Shown here in pieces: positions 17,200-28,344 of a stretch of 64,000 bases of DNA. Location: the NCBI GenBank assembly GCA_963779685.1, contig CAVZZG010000001.1:744001-808000 (forward strand). Direction: 5' to 3'. The DNA comes from CAVZZG01 sp963779685. GTDB taxonomy: Bacteria; Actinomycetota; Thermoleophilia; Gaiellales; F1-60-MAGs149. How positions within the stretch are numbered: the first letter of the stretch is position 1; every line of letters begins with the position of its first letter. The notes under the pieces are model-generated. The model searched no databases, had not been told where the DNA came from, and saw only the letters and a list, made by a program, of their open reading frames with translations. Both the position numbers and the translations under genes were made by a program.

Positions 17200-18663
17200 C
17201 TACGCCGAGAGGTGCTGGGCCTCCTCGAAGATCTCCCTTCCACCCGTCTCGAGCCTGCCGGGCCTCGTCTTGTTCAGGTACAGGACGACCAGGATCCCGA
17301 TCACGAACCAGCACACGACCGCGATCGGGGCGATGTTGATCGGATAGGGCGGGAGCGGGACGATGCTGTAGTAGAAGACCGGCGCCAGGGCGATGAGGCC
17401 GAGGATGGGGAGCACGAGGTGCACGATCCACCTGAACTCGTCCCGGTGCTCGCGGAGGTAGAAGATCGGGACGGCGACCAGTCCGCACCCGTAGACGAAG
17501 ATCATGCCGAACGTGATCATCGCGCCGCCGATCCCGAACGTGTTGACGGTTCCGAAGTACCAGCCGCAGAACAGGCCGAGCGTGATGTTGAAGACGGTCT
17601 GAAGGGCGATCGCGACGTGGGGCGACCGGTAGTGCGGGTGGAGCGCGCCGAACTGCCGCGGGAACACGTGCACGGTCGCCATCTTGTAGTACACGCGCGT
17701 GACGGCACTCTGCCCCGCCAGCGAGCAGCCCCAGCCGCTGTTGATCAGTGCCAGCAGCACGATGATCGTGCCAGCACTCCCCCAGGCCGTGTTCGCGATC
17801 GTGTAGTAGGGGTTGGCGGCGCTCGGGAAGTCCGACGCAACGTTGTCGATGCCGAAGCCGACAGCGGTGGCGAAGCCGAAGATCACGTAGTAGACGAGGA
17901 TCAGAGCGGTGCCGATCAGGGCGGCACGAGCGACGTTGCGCCTGGGGTTGCGTGTCTCCTCCGCCAGTGGCGCCGTCGACTCGAACCCCGTGTACGACAG
18001 CACCGAGAACACCATCGCGAGGAACAACCCGTGCACCGCCGAGCTCCCCGGGATGCCCTTCGTCGTGAACCCGAGCGAGAGGTCGTGCGATGTCACCCCC
18101 TGCTGCGCGAAGATCGTGAACGAGAGCGCGAGCGTGATCCCCACCTCGACCAGCGTCAGGATGATCGCCGTCCTGATCGACAGCACGACGCCCAGGTACG
18201 TGATCACCCCGAGGCCGAGCCAGACGATGATCGAGTAGAGCCACCAGGGGAACGTGATCCCGTACTGCTGCTTCATCGTGTCCTCGGTGTACCCGCCGAT
18301 GATCACGGTGCAGAGGATGGGCACGATGGGGTCGTAGAGGAAGTACATCCACCCGGCCATGAACCCGAGCTTCGGGTTCAGCGCGCGGCTGATGTAGGAG
18401 AAGTAGCCGCCGGCCGACGGCAGGTGCTTGGCGAGCTGGGCGACGGAGTTGGCGAGCAGCAGCGCGGCGATGCCGGCGAGGCCGAACGCGAGCCCCATCG
18501 CCGGACCCGCGAACGAGGCGATGAACGGGGCCGAGAGCATCACGCCGGCGGCCGGAGCCATGTGGGTGATGCCCTGGAAGGTGATGCCAGTGAGGGTGAG
18601 CGAACCGCGGAGGAGCTGGATCTCCGGCTTCGGCTCCGGCGGCGGTGGCGGCGCTTCGCTCAT
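17200..18663 (-). CDS. APC-superfamily amino acid permease
   Basis: A 487-residue permease with 12 predicted helices and an intact frame. N-terminal GSLTLTGITFQGITHMAPAAG and AKHLPSAGGYFSYISRAL are the conserved helix-1 and helix-3 motifs of the amino acid-polyamine-organocation family. GFESTAPLAEETRNPRRNV follows helix 6, as in actinobacterial amino acid permeases. It starts 2 nt after the stop of the aminotransferase gene (18666-19808) on the same strand, so the two form an operon and the permease probably imports that enzyme's substrate. A 72-residue membrane ORF follows. Substrate unknown. Confidence 0.9.
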   Translation of the reverse strand: MSEAPPPPPEPKPEIQLLRGSLTLTGITFQGITHMAPAAGVMLSAPFIASFAGPAMGLAFGLAGIAALLLANSVAQLAKHLPSAGGYFSYISRALNPKLGFMAGWMYFLYDPIVPILCTVIIGGYTEDTMKQQYGITFPWWLYSIIVWLGLGVITYLGVVLSIRTAIILTLVEVGITLALSFTIFAQQGVTSHDLSLGFTTKGIPGSSAVHGLFLAMVFSVLSYTGFESTAPLAEETRNPRRNVARAALIGTALILVYYVIFGFATAVGFGIDNVASDFPSAANPYYTIANTAWGSAGTIIVLLALINSGWGCSLAGQSAVTRVYYKMATVHVFPRQFGALHPHYRSPHVAIALQTVFNITLGLFCGWYFGTVNTFGIGGAMITFGMIFVYGCGLVAVPIFYLREHRDEFRWIVHLVLPILGLIALAPVFYYSIVPLPPYPINIAPIAVVCWFVIGILVVLYLNKTRPGRLETGGREIFEEAQHLSA

Positions 18664-18665
18664 GG

Positions 18666-19808
18666 TCAGCTCCTTGCCCTCAGGTGGTCGAGACGGTCGA
18701 GGAAGCGATCGATGTCGCCCTCGTCGTTGAAGCCGTGCGGGTCGACCCGCACGACGGTGCCGCTGATCAGGCCGATGTCCACGCCACCGGCACGGCAGAC
18801 GTCAAACAGGCGCTGACCCTCGGCGTGGCGGAACACGATCACGCCGGCACGCTGGGCTGGGTCGACCGGCGTGACGATGTCGACCCCGTGCTCGGCGAGC
18901 GCGTCCAGGCAGTGGGTGGCCAGCCCCTCGACGTGGTCGAAGATGCGGTCGATGCCGACGTCGAGCAGCAGGTCGATGCCCGCGCGCGTCGCGAACACAC
19001 CGGGCAGGTTCGGCAGCCCCAGCTCGTAGCGCCGGGCGTCCGGGACGATCCCCGGCATCCTTTCGACCGGCCAGTCGCCCAGAGCGGTGTCGAGGCCCAG
19101 ATAGCCGACATCGAGCACGGGCGCCCGCTCGAGCACCGTCGGCGCGAGGTAGAGAAACCCGACGCCGGGCGGCCCGAGGAGCCACTTCATGGCCGTCGTC
19201 ACGAGCACGTCGACGCCCTCATGCTCGACGTCGATCGGCACGACCCCGGTCGACTGGGCGCCATCCACCATCAACGCCGCGCCGTGGGCGTGCGCGACCT
19301 CGGAGATCGCCGCGAGGTCGTGGCGGCGGCCGGTGAACGGTGCGACGTGCGTGATGCAGACGGCGACGGTGTCGTCGTCGATGACCTCCGCGAGGGCGCC
19401 GGCTGCGTCGACGATGCCGTCGGTGGCGACGACTCGGACCTCGCGGTCGGCGCGCGCATACCACGGGTACACGCTCGACGGGTAGGTGCCATCGTCGACC
19501 ACGACGTTGCCACCGGGCCGGTCTCCGAGCACCCGGATCGCGATGTTGGCGGCGCGGCACGTGTTGTCGGTGATCGCCACGCCGGCGGCATCGGCGCCGA
19601 TCAGACGCGCGAAGGATTCGCGGAGGGCACGGCTCGAGCCGATCAGCCCCGCGTCCGTGTAGACGCTGTTCGGATCGTCCGACCATGCCGCCGTCCAGGC
19701 GTCCCAGGCCGCGCGCACCGGAGCGGCGCCGGGCGCGAGGGCGCCGTTGAACAGGTAGGCGCGCGAGCTGGTGATCGGCACCTGCGCCCTGAACCCGGCG
19801 ACGTCCAT
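18666..19808 (-). CDS. Class V aminotransferase (PLP, cysteine-desulfurase fold)
   Basis: A 380-residue PLP enzyme of the class V aminotransferase fold. The cofactor aspartate sits in LMVDGAQSTG (D182), and the Schiff-base lysine is K208 in VTTAMKWLLGPPGVGFLY. TDNTCRAANIAI holds the phosphate-binding strand. It lacks the mobile Cys loop of a true cysteine desulfurase, so an aminotransferase, epimerase or lyase role (isopenicillin-N-epimerase-like group) is more likely. The gene leads an operon with the APC permease that begins 2 nt after its stop. Confidence 0.88.
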   Translation of the reverse strand: MDVAGFRAQVPITSSRAYLFNGALAPGAAPVRAAWDAWTAAWSDDPNSVYTDAGLIGSSRALRESFARLIGADAAGVAITDNTCRAANIAIRVLGDRPGGNVVVDDGTYPSSVYPWYARADREVRVVATDGIVDAAGALAEVIDDDTVAVCITHVAPFTGRRHDLAAISEVAHAHGAALMVDGAQSTGVVPIDVEHEGVDVLVTTAMKWLLGPPGVGFLYLAPTVLERAPVLDVGYLGLDTALGDWPVERMPGIVPDARRYELGLPNLPGVFATRAGIDLLLDVGIDRIFDHVEGLATHCLDALAEHGVDIVTPVDPAQRAGVIVFRHAEGQRLFDVCRAGGVDIGLISGTVVRVDPHGFNDEGDIDRFLDRLDHLRARS

Positions 19809-20190
19809 CCCCTGCCTCCCCGGTCGCGAGACGCGACAGTCTAGGGCGGCCCCGCCTCACCGGCAAGCGCGGATGTCCAATCTGCCGGCGTCCGGATCGT
19901 CCGGGTTCGGCCGCCCGCGCCGAGGTTGAGCGCGACGCCGGAGGCTCCTCGGGGACCCCCGAGCCGGCGATGGTCGTGGGCGGGGCGGCGTTCCCAAGAT
20001 CGCTAGAGACGCGTTGTCATGGACGACCGGCAGCGGCTCCTCGATCCGCGCCGCGAGCGCCCCCGGCTTCGACACCGCACCCAGCCGCACGCGGGCCCCG
20101 GCGCCACGCGGTGTCGTCGGGTGCCGACCTCGACTGCGATATCGTGGCCGGCGCGTTGTTCGAGTCACCGCAACGGTGGAGGTGCGAGCG
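19809..20190. other. Divergent intergenic region with one GC-rich inverted repeat
   Basis: 382 nt between the aminotransferase (leftward) and PPK2 (rightward). No convincing coding frame is present on either strand. It contains a perfect 7-bp inverted repeat CTCGGGG/CCCCGAG with a 2-nt centre at 19948-19963, nested in a looser GGCTC/GAGCC stem. No T-run follows, so it is not a typical intrinsic terminator. Promoters for both flanking genes should lie here, but I could not identify convincing -35/-10 pairs. Confidence 0.5.
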
Positions 20191-21066
20191 ATGAACGATT
20201 CCAAGAAGAAGGCACGGCGCGGGAAGCATCAGCACGCGGTGGCGACCGCGTCGGATGCACCGAACGCGGCTGGGGATGAGACGAGCCCTCCCGGGAAGAT
20301 GAAGCGGAAAGAGTACGAACGAGAGATGAGGATCCTCCAGGGCGAACTCGTCGCCATGCAGGAATGGGTCAAGGCGACGGGCGCCAGGGTGTGCGTCGTG
20401 TTCGAGGGGGTCGACTCTGCCGGCAAGGGAGGCACCATCCGGCGCATCACCGAGCGGACGAGCCCTCGCGTGTTCAAGCACGTCGCGTTGCCCGCCCCGG
20501 ACGCGCGGGTGAGGTCGCAGATGTACATCCAGCGCTACATGGCGCACTTCCCGTCCGCCGGCGAGGTGGTGATCTTCGACCGCAGCTGGTACAACCGCGC
20601 CGGTGTCGAGCCCGTCATGGGCTACTGCACCCAGGAGGAGTCCCAGCGGTTCCTCGAGATGGTGCCCATGGTCGAGAAGGCGATGGTCCACGACGGGATC
20701 ATCCTGATCAAGTACTTCCTCAACGTCAGCCTCGACGAGCAGACCCGGCGACTCGAAAGCCGGATCGACGACCCGCGCAAGATCTGGAAGCTCTCGCCAA
20801 CGGATCTGAAGTCCTACCGCCGCCGGTACGACTACCTCCGAGCCCGCGACGCGATGTTCGTCGCCACCAGTTCGGGGTGGGCGCCGTGGCACATCGTCGA
20901 CAACGAGGACAAGAAGCGCGGCCGGCTCAACATCATCTCCCACTTGCTGAGCCAGATTCCCTACGAGCCGGTCGCCGCTCCGACCACGAAGATGCCCAAG
21001 CCGCCGAGCGCTGCAGGGTACCTCGAGCCGGACTCCTCGAAAGCCAACATCCCGACGCCGTTCTAG
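20191..21066 (+). CDS. ppk2: Polyphosphate kinase 2 family protein
   Basis: A 291-residue single-domain PPK2. These enzymes phosphorylate nucleoside di- or monophosphates from polyphosphate. Walker A is GVDSAGKGG (73-81); IFDRSWYNRAGVEPVMGY holds the Walker B aspartate and lid arginines; KYFLNVSLDEQTRRLESR and WKLSPTDLKS are hallmark segments. One domain of this length fits class I (NDP-phosphorylating). The first 40 residues are a Lys/Ala-rich charged tail. ATG at 20191 follows GGTGGAGG. The P-type ATPase starts 56 nt downstream on the same strand, an arrangement that could link polyphosphate-driven ATP regeneration to ion pumping. Confidence 0.93.
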   Translation: MNDSKKKARRGKHQHAVATASDAPNAAGDETSPPGKMKRKEYEREMRILQGELVAMQEWVKATGARVCVVFEGVDSAGKGGTIRRITERTSPRVFKHVALPAPDARVRSQMYIQRYMAHFPSAGEVVIFDRSWYNRAGVEPVMGYCTQEESQRFLEMVPMVEKAMVHDGIILIKYFLNVSLDEQTRRLESRIDDPRKIWKLSPTDLKSYRRRYDYLRARDAMFVATSSGWAPWHIVDNEDKKRGRLNIISHLLSQIPYEPVAAPTTKMPKPPSAAGYLEPDSSKANIPTPF

Positions 21067-21122
21067 GGGAGCCCGGCAACGACGTCCACAGCCGTTCTGA
21101 TGGAACTTGGAGAGGACCTGCC

Positions 21123-23876
<2,754 letters not shown>

Positions 23877-23918
23877 TGATCGGCCGGCGAGATGCCTCCT
23901 GCGGCCCTCGCAAGGTCC

Positions 23919-24422
23919 TCACGCGCCGGGGTCAGTCCCCGGATCGCGATGCGGTGTGCCGAGACGCGTGTCCAGGTCCGCAATCGCCTGGCGTATCTCG
24001 GTCAGTGCGTCGACGATCGTCTGCACATCCTGCTGTTGTTGCGAGGCGTCGGCGCCCTGTGCCTGAGCCTGCCCGCGCTGAATCACGGTGCTCGTCACGC
24101 CGGCGGTGAGGAACGCGATGAAGGAGACGCCCAGCACCATCTCGATGCCGCCGACGACGCGACCGGCGGCGGTCGTGGGCACGACGTCGCCGTAGCCGAC
24201 CGTCGTAACCGTTTGGAGCGCCCACCAGACCGCCAGGCCCAGGGAGGGAAAGTTGTGGGCGTCCGCGATCCGCATCACGACGGCCCCGACCAGCGAGAGC
24301 GCCAGGAGCGTTGCGGCCAGACCGACGGTCACGGACCGCGCGTTCACGATCCGGCGAACTCGGCGCTCAACCAGAGAATTCCGCGCTCCGCCCGGTCGGG
24401 AGTCACCGTCAGCCATCGGCAT
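23919..24422 (-). CDS. Two-TM potassium channel
   Basis: A compact channel of about 167 residues: an N-terminal basic segment, helix one (VTVGLAATLLALSLVGAVV), a pore helix with the full selectivity filter TTVGYGD, and helix two (GGIEMVLGVSFIAFLTAGV). A Gln-rich coiled-coil tail (about residues 125-155, DVQTIVDALTEIRQAIADLDTRL region) replaces the RCK domain of larger channels and probably assembles the tetramer. The start could be ATG 24422 or 24416. It is convergent with the P-type ATPase gene, 42 nt apart. Gating signal unknown. Confidence 0.87.
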   Translation of the reverse strand: MPMADGDSRPGGARNSLVERRVRRIVNARSVTVGLAATLLALSLVGAVVMRIADAHNFPSLGLAVWWALQTVTTVGYGDVVPTTAAGRVVGGIEMVLGVSFIAFLTAGVTSTVIQRGQAQAQGADASQQQQDVQTIVDALTEIRQAIADLDTRLGTPHRDPGTDPGA

Positions 24423-24547
24423 CGAGTTCGACGGCCGCACGGACTCCCCTGGGCCGACGTGAGAGGGTTCGACGCTCGCCGCCGGGCCACCGCGCGCCGT
24501 TTGCCATGGTGTAGGCTCGTCCGGGCGCTGGAGAGGAGCCGGGAGCT

Positions 24548-25186
24548 GTGTGGGGCATCGTGGTCGGGCTCGGGATCGCCATGGCTCTGGAGCCGCTGCC
24601 GGTGCTTGCGATCGTGCTCCTGCTGGCCGTCGCGGACGGGCTGAGAAAGGCGTGGTTCTTCTTCCTGGGCGAGGTCATGGTGATGTTCGCGATCGCCGCA
24701 GCCACCGTCGCGTTCCACCTCGAGACGTCGCAGTCGAGCGCGAGCACGGCCGCCGCGTGGGTGACGATCGCCGCCGGCGTCGGCCTGATGGCCGTCGCGG
24801 CTCGCTGGGCCCGGAAGCGCCGCCACGGTTCCGAGGCGTCCAAGCCGAAGTGGATGGCGACGCTCGACCGGATGAAACCGTGGCCGGCATTCCTGCTGGG
24901 AGCGTTCATCCCGCCGTACCTGATCGCCGTCGCGGCCGGCGCGCACATCGTCGGCACCCACCCGAGCCAGGCCCAGGCGATCGCCGGCGTCGTCGTCTTC
25001 TGCCTGATCGGGACGAGCACCGTGTACGTGCCGATCCTGCTCACGCAGTTCTTCCCGGAGCGCAGCGCGCCTGCGCGCGAGCGGACGCGAGCGTGGCTCG
25101 ACCGCAACTGGCGCGTGGTCGTGATCGCGCTGCTGCTGGTGGTTGGCGCCTCGCTCGTCAGTAAGGGAGTCCTGGAACTCGTCTAG
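24548..25186 (+). CDS. GAP-family (Sap/sulfolipid-1-addressing-like) membrane protein
   Basis: A 212-residue membrane protein with about six helices, resembling the actinobacterial GAP/Sap family (PF11139). It opens with MWGIVVGLGIAMALEPLPVLAIVLLL. The P-x-P in helix one, KAWFFFLGEV after helix two, and a charged middle loop (KPKWMATLDRMKPWPAFLLGAF) are typical. Mycobacterial relatives help export glycolipids, but no lipid gene is adjacent here. The start is GTG 24548 after GGGAGCT. Its TAG stop overlaps the stop of the lipoprotein gene on the other strand. Confidence 0.75.
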   Translation: MWGIVVGLGIAMALEPLPVLAIVLLLAVADGLRKAWFFFLGEVMVMFAIAAATVAFHLETSQSSASTAAAWVTIAAGVGLMAVAARWARKRRHGSEASKPKWMATLDRMKPWPAFLLGAFIPPYLIAVAAGAHIVGTHPSQAQAIAGVVVFCLIGTSTVYVPILLTQFFPERSAPARERTRAWLDRNWRVVVIALLLVVGASLVSKGVLELV

Positions 25187-25751
25187 GAGTCGGTGCCGCG
25201 CCGACGGCGCCGCCACCACCAGACGCCGCCGACTCCGGCGAGTGCGACGGCGGCGATGCCCGCGACGATCCATCCCCACGGCGTGCTCGTGTCCTCTGCC
25301 GGTGTGACGGCGGCGGCGACGGCCGCTGGATGGTCGATGCCGCTGGTCGCGGGACTCGTCGTCGCCCCGGTGGTCGCGGTGGTTGGGCTCGGCGCACTGG
25401 TCGCCGGCGGCGCCTCGGCCGTGGTCGGCGGCGGCGCGGCTGTGGTGGCGGCGGTGTGGTCGGCGGCTGGACGGTCGTCGGGGGTGGCTCAGCGGTGGTC
25501 GGCGGTGCCTCGGCAGTGGAGGTCGGCGGCGCCGGTTCGGTGGCGGTCGGAGGGCTCGGTGCGGTCGCGATCGGCGGGGCGACGGAGACGGTGGGCGCCG
25601 CGGCCGGCCGCGTGATCGTCGGCACCGTGAGCGTGGTTCCTCCCACCGTCGCGGTACCGCCACCACATGCCGTCGCCGCCGTCAGGACGAGCGCGAACCC
25701 GAGGCCGATGGCAACCTGCCGCCAACTGGTTGGCCTGGCGTTGTCAGTCAT
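25183..25751 (-). CDS. Pro/Thr-rich lipoprotein with C-terminal membrane anchor, frameshifted
   Basis: ATG at 25751 begins a signal peptide with lipobox-like LTAATACGG, then a long Pro/Thr/Ala-rich stalk. The initial frame degenerates into Arg/Pro after about 25450. A second frame continues the stalk (PPPTTAEAPPATSAPSPTTAT) and finishes with TPWGWIVAGIAAVALAG, WWW and an RRRRRG tail, ending at 25183. That is a perfect membrane anchor with cytoplasmic arginines. The net shift equals two missing 2-nt units. The start overlaps the upstream SulP stop by 8 nt, so it is cotranscribed and may be an extracytoplasmic partner of the transporter. No catalytic domain is seen. Confidence 0.65.
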
Positions 25752-27489
25752 GACGTGACTCCTCCGGTCGTCTGGGCGAGGCGGCGTCTTCCGCGAGTTG
25801 CGCCTCGACCGCCTCGTAGACGTTGCCGTGGATGTGGTCGGCCCCGATGACGTCGGCCACGCCATCGGTCTCGAGGAGCGCGGCGACGCCGGGCTTCACG
25901 CGGGCCAGGCGGAGCACGATATGGTAGCTGTCTGCGAGGTCGTGGATCTTGCCGAGCGTCGACGAGCCTTGCGAGTCGATGAAGTCCGTGCCTTCGAGAT
26001 CGAGCACCAGCGCATGCAACGGCGGCTCGCTGCCGTGGACGACGCTCCGGACGCGTTCCTCGAGTGCGTCGGCGGTGGCGAAGAACAGACCGCCATCCAG
26101 CCGCAGGACGGCGAGTCCGGCGAACGTCTCGTCGCCCGGGTTCTGGTCGGCGTCGCGGAACACCTCCGTGCCTGCCCGGCGGCCGAGGAGCGGCATGCGC
26201 GGCGAGGTCGAGACGTAGATCAGCCAGCCCAGCGAGAGCACGACGCCGATCACGACACCGGCGAGCACACCGAACGACAGCACCCCCAGGATGGCCGCGA
26301 CGGCGATCCAGAAGTCGATCCGGGCGACGCGGCGCAGGCGCCGCAGCTCCGGGCCGTCGATCATCCCGAACACGACAGCGTCGATGATGACCGCGCCGAG
26401 CACGGCCTTCGGCAGCTGCGCGAAGAGCGGCGCAAGCACGATCAGCGTGAGGAGCACCAGCGCACCCGTGACGAGCGAGGCGACGGGCGTGCGGGCGCCC
26501 GAGGACTCGTTCAGCGAGCTGGCCGAGAGGCTGGTCGAGACTGGCATGCCCTGGAAGAGGCCGGCACCGGCGTTGGCCATGCCCTGGGCGACCGATTCCT
26601 GGTTGACGTCGATCTCGTAGCGGTGGCGGGCGGCGAACGCGCGGGCGTCGCCTGCCGTCTGGGAGAAGCCGATCAGCAGCAGGGCGACGGCGGCGATGAT
26701 GATCGTGGAGGCGTTCTGGGTGAAGAGATCGAGGTCGGGCAGCGCCGGTCGCGGCAGGCCCCGCGGCACGTCGCCCACCAGCGCCACGCCGCGCGCCCCC
26801 AGATCGAAGAGGTGCGATGCGAGCAGGCCGCCGACCACGAGCACCAGCGCGCCGGGAACCGCCGGCGCCAGGAACCGCAAGGCGAGGATGACCGCGAGCG
26901 CGGTCGCGCCGACCAGCAGCGTCGTCCAGTGGATCTCGTCGAGACCGCTGATCCATGAGGTGAACTCGCGCCACGCATTCTTGCCGTCGCCAGAGGTTCC
27001 GGTGAGCTTCGGGAGCTCGCCGATCACGACATCGACTGCGGCACCGGCGAGGAACCCGGTGACCACCGCCTTGGACAGGAACCGCGCGATCCAGCCCATC
27101 CGGAAGACGGCCAGCAGCAGGAAGAGCCCGCCCGAGACCAGCGTGATGGCGGCGACCAGTTGGGCGGCCTGATCGCCGTCGAGGCCGCTGACGATCACCG
27201 CGCCGCCCGCGACGGCCGCCAGCCCCGAGCTCGGCCCGGTCGAGATCTGCCGCGACGTGCAGAACAGCGCGTAGATGATCGCCCCGGCCGCCGCCGCGTA
27301 CAGGCCGTTCTGCAGCGGCACGCCGGCGATGCCGGCGTAGCCGAGGTTCTTCGGCACGATCAGGGCCGTCACCGCGATGCCGGCCATCACGTCGCCGCGA
27401 AGGTACTGCCGGTCGTAGCGCGGCAGCCACTCGAGGGCGGGAACCAGGCGCCGGATGCCGCGAGCGTCCGCCGGGCGGTCGGTACTCAC
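25744..27489 (-). CDS. SulP-family anion transporter with STAS domain
   Basis: An intact 581-residue SulP (SLC26-type) transporter. Residues about 1-430 form the membrane domain: DVMAGIAVTALIVPKNLGYAGIAGVPLQNGLYAA is the helix 1-2 signature, and GMPVSTSLSASSLNESSGARTPVAS marks the anion-binding half. A cytoplasmic STAS domain occupies about 455-570, with LDLEGTDFIDSQGSSTLGKI carrying the D-S motif. Family substrates include sulfate, bicarbonate and dicarboxylates; none can be chosen from sequence. The start is GTG 27489. A lipoprotein gene overlaps its end. A second SulP gene lies divergently at 28345. Confidence 0.92.
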   Translation of the reverse strand: MSTDRPADARGIRRLVPALEWLPRYDRQYLRGDVMAGIAVTALIVPKNLGYAGIAGVPLQNGLYAAAAGAIIYALFCTSRQISTGPSSGLAAVAGGAVIVSGLDGDQAAQLVAAITLVSGGLFLLLAVFRMGWIARFLSKAVVTGFLAGAAVDVVIGELPKLTGTSGDGKNAWREFTSWISGLDEIHWTTLLVGATALAVILALRFLAPAVPGALVLVVGGLLASHLFDLGARGVALVGDVPRGLPRPALPDLDLFTQNASTIIIAAVALLLIGFSQTAGDARAFAARHRYEIDVNQESVAQGMANAGAGLFQGMPVSTSLSASSLNESSGARTPVASLVTGALVLLTLIVLAPLFAQLPKAVLGAVIIDAVVFGMIDGPELRRLRRVARIDFWIAVAAILGVLSFGVLAGVVIGVVLSLGWLIYVSTSPRMPLLGRRAGTEVFRDADQNPGDETFAGLAVLRLDGGLFFATADALEERVRSVVHGSEPPLHALVLDLEGTDFIDSQGSSTLGKIHDLADSYHIVLRLARVKPGVAALLETDGVADVIGADHIHGNVYEAVEAQLAEDAASPRRPEESRHD

Positions 27490-27823
27490 CGGCGGGCGTC
27501 GAAGTCGATGACGTCGGCAACGGGTTCGTCGAGCGTGAGCCTCACGCCTTCAACGCCGCCACCCATTCGGGCGCTCAACTCACCTGCGACCACCAAGCAA
27601 CACTCTGACAAGGGCACCCTCCGGCGGGTCCATATCGTAAGCCCGCCGCGGCCCTTGCCGGGTGACTCAGCGCGGTGGATCCGACGAATGGTCAGGCTCG
27701 GTTGCGCTGTCGATTGCCTCGGCGCGCGACGTGACGGCGAGCGGCGGAACCGTCTACTGTGTTCCCGATTCACTCCAGCCCGCGGCCGAGCCGCGGCCGG
27801 AGACCCTCGAAGGGAGCTACGCG
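27490..27823. other. Divergent intergenic region, no confident gene
   Basis: 334 nt between the SulP gene (leftward) and the SHOCT protein (rightward). A short leftward frame runs into the SulP start through a GTGA overlap, but its composition is Arg-rich and start-poor, so I do not call it. TACTGT at about 27754-27760 resembles an actinobacterial -10 for the rightward gene, giving a leader of roughly 60-70 nt. No stem-loop or repeat of note was seen. Confidence 0.45.
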
Positions 27824-28213
27824 GTGATCCTCGGAAACCTGGGCAACTTCCTCTGGTCGTTGCTCTTCATCTTCTTCATGGTCATGTACTTCATGATCAT
27901 GTTCCACATCATCGTGGACATCTTCCGCTCGGATACGAACGGCTTCGGCAAGGCGATGTGGCTCCTGTTCATCTTCGTGCTGCCGGTGATCGGGATGATC
28001 ACGTACCTGATCGCGAACGGCGACGAGATGACGAGCCGCGGCATGCGCGACCAGGCAGCCGCAAACGCCGCGTTCGACGATCGCGTACGGCAGGCGGCCG
28101 GTTCCTCGAGTGCTGGTGCCGCGGCCGAGATCGCGAGCGCCAAGCAGCTCCTCGACGCCGGCGCCATCACCGACGCCGAGTACGCGCAGATCAAGGCGAA
28201 GGCGCTGGCCTGA
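27824..28213 (+). CDS. PLDc_N/SHOCT-domain membrane protein
   Basis: A 129-residue protein starting at GTG 27824, with AGGGAG 8 nt upstream. Two hydrophobic helices (FLWSLLFIFFMVMYFMIMF and AMWLLFIFVLPVIGMITYLI) flank FRSDTNGFGK, as in the phospholipase D nuclease N-terminal (PLDc_N) domain. The C-terminal 32 residues, IASAKQLLDAGAITDAEYAQIKAKAL, are a clear SHOCT module, a short domain that occurs at the ends of many unrelated bacterial proteins and is thought to mediate oligomerisation. It sits between two divergently oriented SulP transporter genes. Confidence 0.82.
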   Translation: MILGNLGNFLWSLLFIFFMVMYFMIMFHIIVDIFRSDTNGFGKAMWLLFIFVLPVIGMITYLIANGDEMTSRGMRDQAAANAAFDDRVRQAAGSSSAGAAAEIASAKQLLDAGAITDAEYAQIKAKALA

Positions 28214-28344
28214 CCCGCAGCGGTCAATCTGCGGCGGTGAGTGCAGTGGTCGACCGTCCCGGCAGGCCGGACGGGAGGGTTCGCCCTGGCACGCGCTGAT
28301 GCGGGAGGCTTCGAAGTGGGACGCGCGCAGCGCGTGACCGGCTC

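Noticed and set aside
19857..20204. Leftward 115-codon frame between the aminotransferase and PPK2 genes
   Set aside because: Low-complexity Arg/Pro composition, no start signal, and overlap with the PPK2 ribosome-binding site.
25380..25620. GGTGGCGGCGG-type repetitive DNA that could pass for a repeat array
   Set aside because: It encodes the Pro/Thr/Ala stalk of the lipoprotein on the minus strand; units are irregular, so not a CRISPR or satellite.
27486..27773. Leftward small frame joining the SulP start by a GTGA overlap
   Set aside because: The upper part is Arg/Ser-rich without a good start; only the last 26 codons look protein-like. Too little to call a gene.
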